A stretch of DNA of 64,000 nucleotides from Streptomyces sp. RKAG293. GTDB lineage: Bacteria > Actinomycetota > Actinomycetes > Streptomycetales > Streptomycetaceae. The translations under genes were made by a program, and so were the position numbers. The stretch is taken from contig NZ_JAJOZB010000001.1 in assembly GCF_023701745.1 (NCBI RefSeq), forward strand, positions 7,735,001 to 7,799,000, in the 5' to 3' direction. The notes under the pieces are model-generated. The model had not been told where the DNA came from, searched no databases, and worked only from the letters and a program-made list of their open reading frames with translations. Shown here piece after piece: positions 59,891 through 64,000 of this stretch (position 1 is its first letter; each line of letters starts with the position of its first letter).

Positions 59891-61066
59891 ATGACCACGG
59901 ATCGACTGGGAGCACTGGCGGCCGCGGACCAGCCGCTGCACGCCCTCGCCGAACGCCTCCTCGCGGTGGCCGAGGCGGGACTGCCCGGGATGTACCTCCC
60001 CGGCAGCGACACCTTCGTCTTCACCAGGGCGGGAACCGCCGCTCCCGACGGCTCCTGGCACCTGGAGCAGCGCGGGACGAGCACCCGGTACGCGGCGATC
60101 ACCGCGCTGGGCGCCAGGTTCCTGCCCGAGGACCGGCAGCGCGCCGTCCTCGGCGGGCACACCGCCGAGGAGTTCACCGGACTGCTGGTCCAGCGGCTGC
60201 CCGCGGTGCGGAACCTCGGGGACGCGGCGCTCATCGCCTGGGCCGCCGCCGAGACCGGCCACCCGAAACTGTCGGACGCGCTCGAACGGGTCGCCGCACT
60301 CGACGAGCCCGGCCGGCCCCAGTACACGGTCGAGGCGGCCTGGGTGCTGTCCGCCCTGGCGGCCGCCCGCGGCACGGTGGACGTCGAGAGCCGGCTCACC
60401 GCCGCCCGTGACCGGCTGCTGCGCGCCAGGATCGGCAACAGCCCGCTGTTCCCGCACGCCACCGGACCCGGCCTGGTGCCCTGGTACCGGTCGCATGTGG
60501 CGTGCTTCGCCGACCAGACCTACCCGTTGCAGGCGCTGGCCCGCGCCCATGCGAGCGGTGACGACCCGGAGGCGCTCGCCGCGTCCGACGCGTGCGCCAC
60601 CCGTATCTGCGCACTGCAGGGCGACGGCGGCCAGTGGTGGTGGCACTACGACGCGCGCCGGGCGGGTGTCGTGGAGGGGTATCCCGTCTACAGCGTCCAC
60701 CAGCACGCGATGGCCCCGACCGCGCTGTTCGACCTCGCCGACGCGGGAGGCACCGATTTCGCCGCGGCGATCCGCAGCGGGCTGCGCTGGATGACGGAGG
60801 TACCGGAGCTGACCCGGTCCGCCGGAGCCGGCGCCGTCCCCGAGCCGTTGATCCTCGACGAGCTCGGGGTCACCTGGCGCAAGGTCTACCGCGGCGACCC
60901 GAAGAAGGCCGTCCGCGCCGCCCGCGGGCTCACCACCCGCGTCGCTCCGACGGCACGGCTCACACCGCTCGACCGGGTGTTCCGCCCGGCCTCGGTGGAC
61001 CGCGAGTGCCGCCCGTACGAGTTCGGCTGGATGCTGTTCGCATGGCTCGGGGGAGCGCAGAGATGA
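59891..61066 (+). CDS. Alpha/alpha-toroid-like protein in polysaccharide cluster
   Basis: A 391-residue protein from an ATG at 59891. It is largely helical with repeated Ala/Leu-rich helix pairs and aromatic motifs such as GQWWWHYDARRAGVVEGYPV and YSVHQHAMAPTALFDLADAG. This pattern resembles the (alpha/alpha)n toroids of terpene cyclase/prenyltransferase-like and glycosidase-like proteins. No DxDD or other cyclase motif is seen. Its stop overlaps the start of the glycosyltransferase gene (ATGA), so it belongs to the operon. A role in polysaccharide modification or degradation is inferred from context only. Confidence 0.65.
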   Translation: MTTDRLGALAAADQPLHALAERLLAVAEAGLPGMYLPGSDTFVFTRAGTAAPDGSWHLEQRGTSTRYAAITALGARFLPEDRQRAVLGGHTAEEFTGLLVQRLPAVRNLGDAALIAWAAAETGHPKLSDALERVAALDEPGRPQYTVEAAWVLSALAAARGTVDVESRLTAARDRLLRARIGNSPLFPHATGPGLVPWYRSHVACFADQTYPLQALARAHASGDDPEALAASDACATRICALQGDGGQWWWHYDARRAGVVEGYPVYSVHQHAMAPTALFDLADAGGTDFAAAIRSGLRWMTEVPELTRSAGAGAVPEPLILDELGVTWRKVYRGDPKKAVRAARGLTTRVAPTARLTPLDRVFRPASVDRECRPYEFGWMLFAWLGGAQR

Positions 61067-61830
61067 AGCGGCAGATCTTGTTCGGCGTCGCACTGGACGC
61101 CATGACGATGGATGAGACCGTTCAGCGCTGCCTCGAAGCGGTGCGGAACAGCGAACAGCTCGAAATAGGGATGGTCAACGCCGCGAAGCTGGTGAACATG
61201 CGGCGCGATCCCCAACTCGCCCACGCGGTGGCCGGCTGCGACCTCGTCCTCGCCGACGGACAGGCGGTGGTCTGGGCCGGCAAGGTGCTGCGGGCACCGC
61301 TGCCGGAGCGGGTGGCGGGCATCGACCTGTTCATGCGCCTGCTCGCGGCGGCCGAGAAGGCGGACATGTCCGTCTACTTCCTCGGCGCCAAGGAGGAGGT
61401 GCTCCAGATGATGCTGCGGCAGGTCGGTCTGCGCTTCCCCGCCCTGCGGGTGGCCGGCAGCCGCAACGGCTACTTCGCCGACTCCGAGCAGGAGGCCGTC
61501 GCCGACGCGATCGCCGACAGCGGCGCACAGCTGCTGTTCCTCGGGATGACGTCGCCCAAGAAGGAGATCTTCACCGCCGGCTACGGCAAGCGGACCGACG
61601 CCCATGTCGTGCACGGCGTCGGCGGCTCCTTCGACATCCTGGCCGGCATCACCAAGCGAGCGCCCGAGGTCTGGCAGCGGATGGGCCTCGAGTGGTTCTA
61701 CCGGACGCTGCAGGAACCGCGGCGGCTCGGCAAGCGCTACTTCACCACCAACGCTCTCTTCCTCGCCATGACGGCGCGGGAGCTCATCCACCGCACACCG
61801 GCAACCGGTTTCGCGAACAGGAGATACTGA
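61063..61830 (+). CDS. WecG/TagA/CpsF-family glycosyltransferase
   Basis: A 255-residue GT26 enzyme, the family that transfers ManNAc or ManNAc uronic acid to a lipid-linked acceptor at the membrane. Conserved: MVNAAKLVNMRRDPQLAHAV, LVLADGQAVVWAGKVL, RVAGIDLFMRLL, SVYFLGAKEEVL, QLLFLGMTSPKKEIFTAGYG and HGVGGSFDILAG followed by RAPEVWQRMGLEWFYRTLQE. The ATG at 61063 overlaps the previous stop and its stop overlaps the next start. With the two nucleotide-sugar genes that follow, the pathway would be UDP-GlcNAc to UDP-ManNAc to UDP-ManNAcA to glycolipid. Confidence 0.93.
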   Translation: MKRQILFGVALDAMTMDETVQRCLEAVRNSEQLEIGMVNAAKLVNMRRDPQLAHAVAGCDLVLADGQAVVWAGKVLRAPLPERVAGIDLFMRLLAAAEKADMSVYFLGAKEEVLQMMLRQVGLRFPALRVAGSRNGYFADSEQEAVADAIADSGAQLLFLGMTSPKKEIFTAGYGKRTDAHVVHGVGGSFDILAGITKRAPEVWQRMGLEWFYRTLQEPRRLGKRYFTTNALFLAMTARELIHRTPATGFANRRY

Positions 61831-63089
61831 TGCGCGTCGTCGTGGTGGGACAGGGATATGTCGGGCTGCCACTGGCCGTTCGGGCCGCGGAGGTCGGTCA
61901 CGAGGTGATCGGCTACGACGTGGCAACCCAGCGGGTCAAGAGCCTGGCGGCGGGGGAGTCCTACGTCGAGGACGTCTCCTCCGAGCGGCTGCGCGCCGTC
62001 ACGGCGAGCGGTGCGTACCGGGCGAGCGAGTCGGCCCGGGACTGCGGCGGCTTCGACGTCGCCGTGGTGACCGTGCCGACCCCGTTGCACGAAGGTGTGC
62101 CGGACCTGCGCTACATCGAGGAGTCGGCGCGCACGCTGGCCCGCTATCTGCGCCCCGGGGCGACGGTCGTCCTGGAGTCGACCACCTATCCGGGCACCAC
62201 CCAGGAGCTGTTCGGACCGCTCCTGGAGGACGGTTCGGGAATGACCGCCGGAGCCGACTTCCATCTCGGCTACAGCCCGGAGCGCATCGACCCCGGAAAC
62301 CCCGTCTGGGGCTTCCAGCAGACGCCGAAGGTGGTCTCGGGAGTCGACGCGGCGTCCCTGAAGGCCGTGCAGAGCTTCTATGACGACCTGGTCGACACGA
62401 CGGTGCCGGTCGGCTCGCCGAAGGAGGCCGAACTGGCCAAGCTGCTGGAGAACACCTTCCGGCATGTGAACATCGCGCTGGTCAACGAGATAGCGATGTT
62501 CGCGCGCCACCTCGACATCGACGTCTGGCAGGCCATCGAAGCGGCGTCCAGCAAGCCGTTCGGCTTCATGAAGTTCACCCCGGGACCCGGCGTCGGCGGC
62601 CACTGCCTGCCGATCGACCCCTCGTACCTGTCCTGGCGGGTACAGCGTGAGCTCGGCCAGAGCTTCCGCTTCGTCGAGCTGGCGAACGACATCAACAGCC
62701 ACATGCCCGACTACGTGACGCGCCGGATCATCGACGTCCTCAACACCAAGCGCCGCTCGGTGAACGGCTCGCGCGTCCTGCTGCTCGGACTGGCCTACAA
62801 GAAGAACACCGGCGACGCCCGTGAGTCGCCGGCGCTGCGGATCTCCCAGCTGCTGCTCAACATGGGCGCCAAGGTCAGGGCGGCGGACCCGCACGTGGTG
62901 GAGAGCATGGCGGTCGACACCCGGCTCGTCCGGGTCGAGCCGACCCAGAAGGAGCTGGCGGCGGCCGATGTGGTCGTCCTGCTCACCGACCACGACTCCT
63001 TCGACTACGACCTCGTCACGGAGCACGCCTCCTTCGTCCTGGACTGCCGTCGCAAGCTGTCCGCCGGACCCACGATCGAGGTGCTCTGA
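61830..63089 (+). CDS. UDP-N-acetyl-D-mannosamine (nucleotide-sugar) 6-dehydrogenase
   Basis: A 419-residue NAD-dependent dehydrogenase of the UDP-glucose/GDP-mannose family, probably oxidising UDP-ManNAc to the uronic acid (WecC/WbpA type). NAD site VVVGQGYVGLPLAVRAAEVG (residues 3-22), middle-domain LAKLLENTFRHVNIALVNEI, and the catalytic Cys in TPGPGVGGHCLPIDPSYLSW (about residue 260), then the C-terminal domain with LLLGLAYKKNTGDARESPAL. The ATG at 61830 overlaps the glycosyltransferase stop. It lies 4 bp before the epimerase gene. Confidence 0.93.
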   Translation: MRVVVVGQGYVGLPLAVRAAEVGHEVIGYDVATQRVKSLAAGESYVEDVSSERLRAVTASGAYRASESARDCGGFDVAVVTVPTPLHEGVPDLRYIEESARTLARYLRPGATVVLESTTYPGTTQELFGPLLEDGSGMTAGADFHLGYSPERIDPGNPVWGFQQTPKVVSGVDAASLKAVQSFYDDLVDTTVPVGSPKEAELAKLLENTFRHVNIALVNEIAMFARHLDIDVWQAIEAASSKPFGFMKFTPGPGVGGHCLPIDPSYLSWRVQRELGQSFRFVELANDINSHMPDYVTRRIIDVLNTKRRSVNGSRVLLLGLAYKKNTGDARESPALRISQLLLNMGAKVRAADPHVVESMAVDTRLVRVEPTQKELAAADVVVLLTDHDSFDYDLVTEHASFVLDCRRKLSAGPTIEVL

Positions 63090-63093
63090 CCCG

Positions 63094-64000
63094 ATGAGGA
63101 TCATCTGCGTCGCCGGAGCGCGACCCAACTACATGAAGATCAAACCGGTGATGGACGCCCTGGAGCGCCGGGGCGCCGAGGTGGTTCTCGTCCACACCGG
63201 ACAGCACTACGACGAGTCCATGAACGAGGTGTTCTTCCGCGACCTCGGGATCCGGCCCCCCGACCGCTTCCTCGGCGTCGGCTCGGGCACGCACGCCGAG
63301 CAGACCGGACGGGTGATGGCGGCCTTCGAGCCGCTGCTCGACGAGGTGGCACCGGACGCGGTGGTGGTGGTCGGGGACATCAACTCCACCCTCGCCTGCG
63401 CCCTGGTGACCGCGAAGGCCGGCCCGCTGCTGGCCCATGTCGAGGCCGGGCTGCGCAGCCGCGACTGGAGCATGCCGGAGGAGGTCAACCGCGTCGCCAC
63501 CGACCGGGTCAGCGACTATCTGCTGGCCCCGTCGCCCGACGCCGCGGTGAACCTGCGCGCCGAGGGGTACCGGGACGACCAGATCCATGTCGTCGGCAAC
63601 GTCATGATCGACACCCTGCTCGCCAACCTGGAACGGGCCAGGAAGTCGGACGTCCTGGAGCGGTACGGGCTCACCCGGGGCGAGTACGGCCTGGTCACCC
63701 TGCACCGGCCGGCCAACGTGGACGACCCGGAGTCGCTCACCGGGCTGCTCAAGGCGCTCGGCGAGATCGCCGGCCGCTGTCCGCTGCTGCTGCCCGTGCA
63801 CCCGCGGGCGGCCGGGCGGCTGGCCGAACTGGGCGTGCCCGGCGGGATCCGGCTGGTGCCGGCGGCCGGGTACCTCGACTTCATCGCCCTGCAGGACTCC
63901 GCCCGTGTCGTCCTGACCGACTCGGGCGGCATCCAGGAGGAGACCACCGCGCTGGGCGTGCCGTGCGTGACCCTGCGGGACAACACGGAACGCCCGATCA
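63094..64000 (+). CDS. wecB: UDP-N-acetylglucosamine 2-epimerase (non-hydrolysing), partial
   Basis: The first about 302 residues of a GT-B-fold 2-epimerase that interconverts UDP-GlcNAc and UDP-ManNAc; the window ends before the stop. Conserved: GARPNYMKIKPVMDAL, HTGQHYDESMNEVFF, VVVGDINSTLACALVTAKAG, HVEAGLRSRDWSMPEEVNRV, LVTLHRPANVDDPE, PVHPRA and LTDSGGIQEETTALGVPCVT with the start of LRDNTERP. It supplies the substrate of the preceding dehydrogenase. Confidence 0.94.
   Translation, partial: MRIICVAGARPNYMKIKPVMDALERRGAEVVLVHTGQHYDESMNEVFFRDLGIRPPDRFLGVGSGTHAEQTGRVMAAFEPLLDEVAPDAVVVVGDINSTLACALVTAKAGPLLAHVEAGLRSRDWSMPEEVNRVATDRVSDYLLAPSPDAAVNLRAEGYRDDQIHVVGNVMIDTLLANLERARKSDVLERYGLTRGEYGLVTLHRPANVDDPESLTGLLKALGEIAGRCPLLLPVHPRAAGRLAELGVPGGIRLVPAAGYLDFIALQDSARVVLTDSGGIQEETTALGVPCVTLRDNTERPI

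Overview
This window comes from a high-GC actinomycete, almost certainly Streptomyces or a close relative. The signs are very strong GC bias at third codon positions, frequent GTG starts, ATGA and GTGA stop/start overlaps, a Streptomyces griseus-type trypsin, a monomeric isocitrate dehydrogenase, an actinobacterial bL37 micro-gene, a Tat-exported GH95 fucosidase with a ricin-type lectin tail, and a membrane-anchored Ser/Thr kinase.

Layout. 1-6 kb: small conserved genes, a DinB-fold protein, a Ser/Thr kinase and a possible degenerate tyrosine recombinase. 6-9.4 kb: a ribbon-helix-helix regulator, a DUF4097 protein and a two-gene drug-type ABC exporter, preceded by repeated TGGCGCCA palindromes. 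9.4-12.9 kb: two alpha/beta hydrolases, each divergent from its own regulator, with a transposase remnant between them. 12.9-14.9 kb: unknown genes and gene debris, including an in-frame stop and a truncated cation-efflux gene. 14.9-48.3 kb: a potassium island. It holds a Ppx-type phosphatase, an APC permease, a solitary kdpB, a CPA1 antiporter, two kdpFABC operons, two kdpD genes but one kdpE, two KimA-like permeases, two paralogous small membrane proteins and a large membrane protein with two external domains. 48.5-58.4 kb: chromate transporter, Fpg/Nei glycosylase, trypsin, icd, a lysR/formate dehydrogenase deletion remnant, a DUF421 protein and a frameshifted fucosidase. 58.7-64 kb: the start of an exopolysaccharide cluster (acetyltransferase, toroid-like protein, WecG-type glycosyltransferase, UDP-ManNAc dehydrogenase, UDP-GlcNAc 2-epimerase running off the end).

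How it works together. The main observation is regulatory. At least seven places in the potassium island carry the same DNA element: four half-sites close to GCRTCA, all on the strand of the downstream gene, spaced 11, 21 and 11 bp. It precedes both kdp operons, the solitary kdpB, a KimA-like gene, a PH-like membrane protein gene (with a partial copy before its paralogue), the large membrane protein gene and an orphan leader ORF. Direct repeats of about 11 bp are what OmpR-family regulators bind, and KdpE is the only one encoded here. I therefore propose a local KdpE regulon for potassium uptake and turgor. A 27-residue membrane micro-protein gene coupled to kdpF is conserved in front of both kdp operons. 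The two main kdpB copies share a 543-bp near-identical tract that suggests gene conversion.
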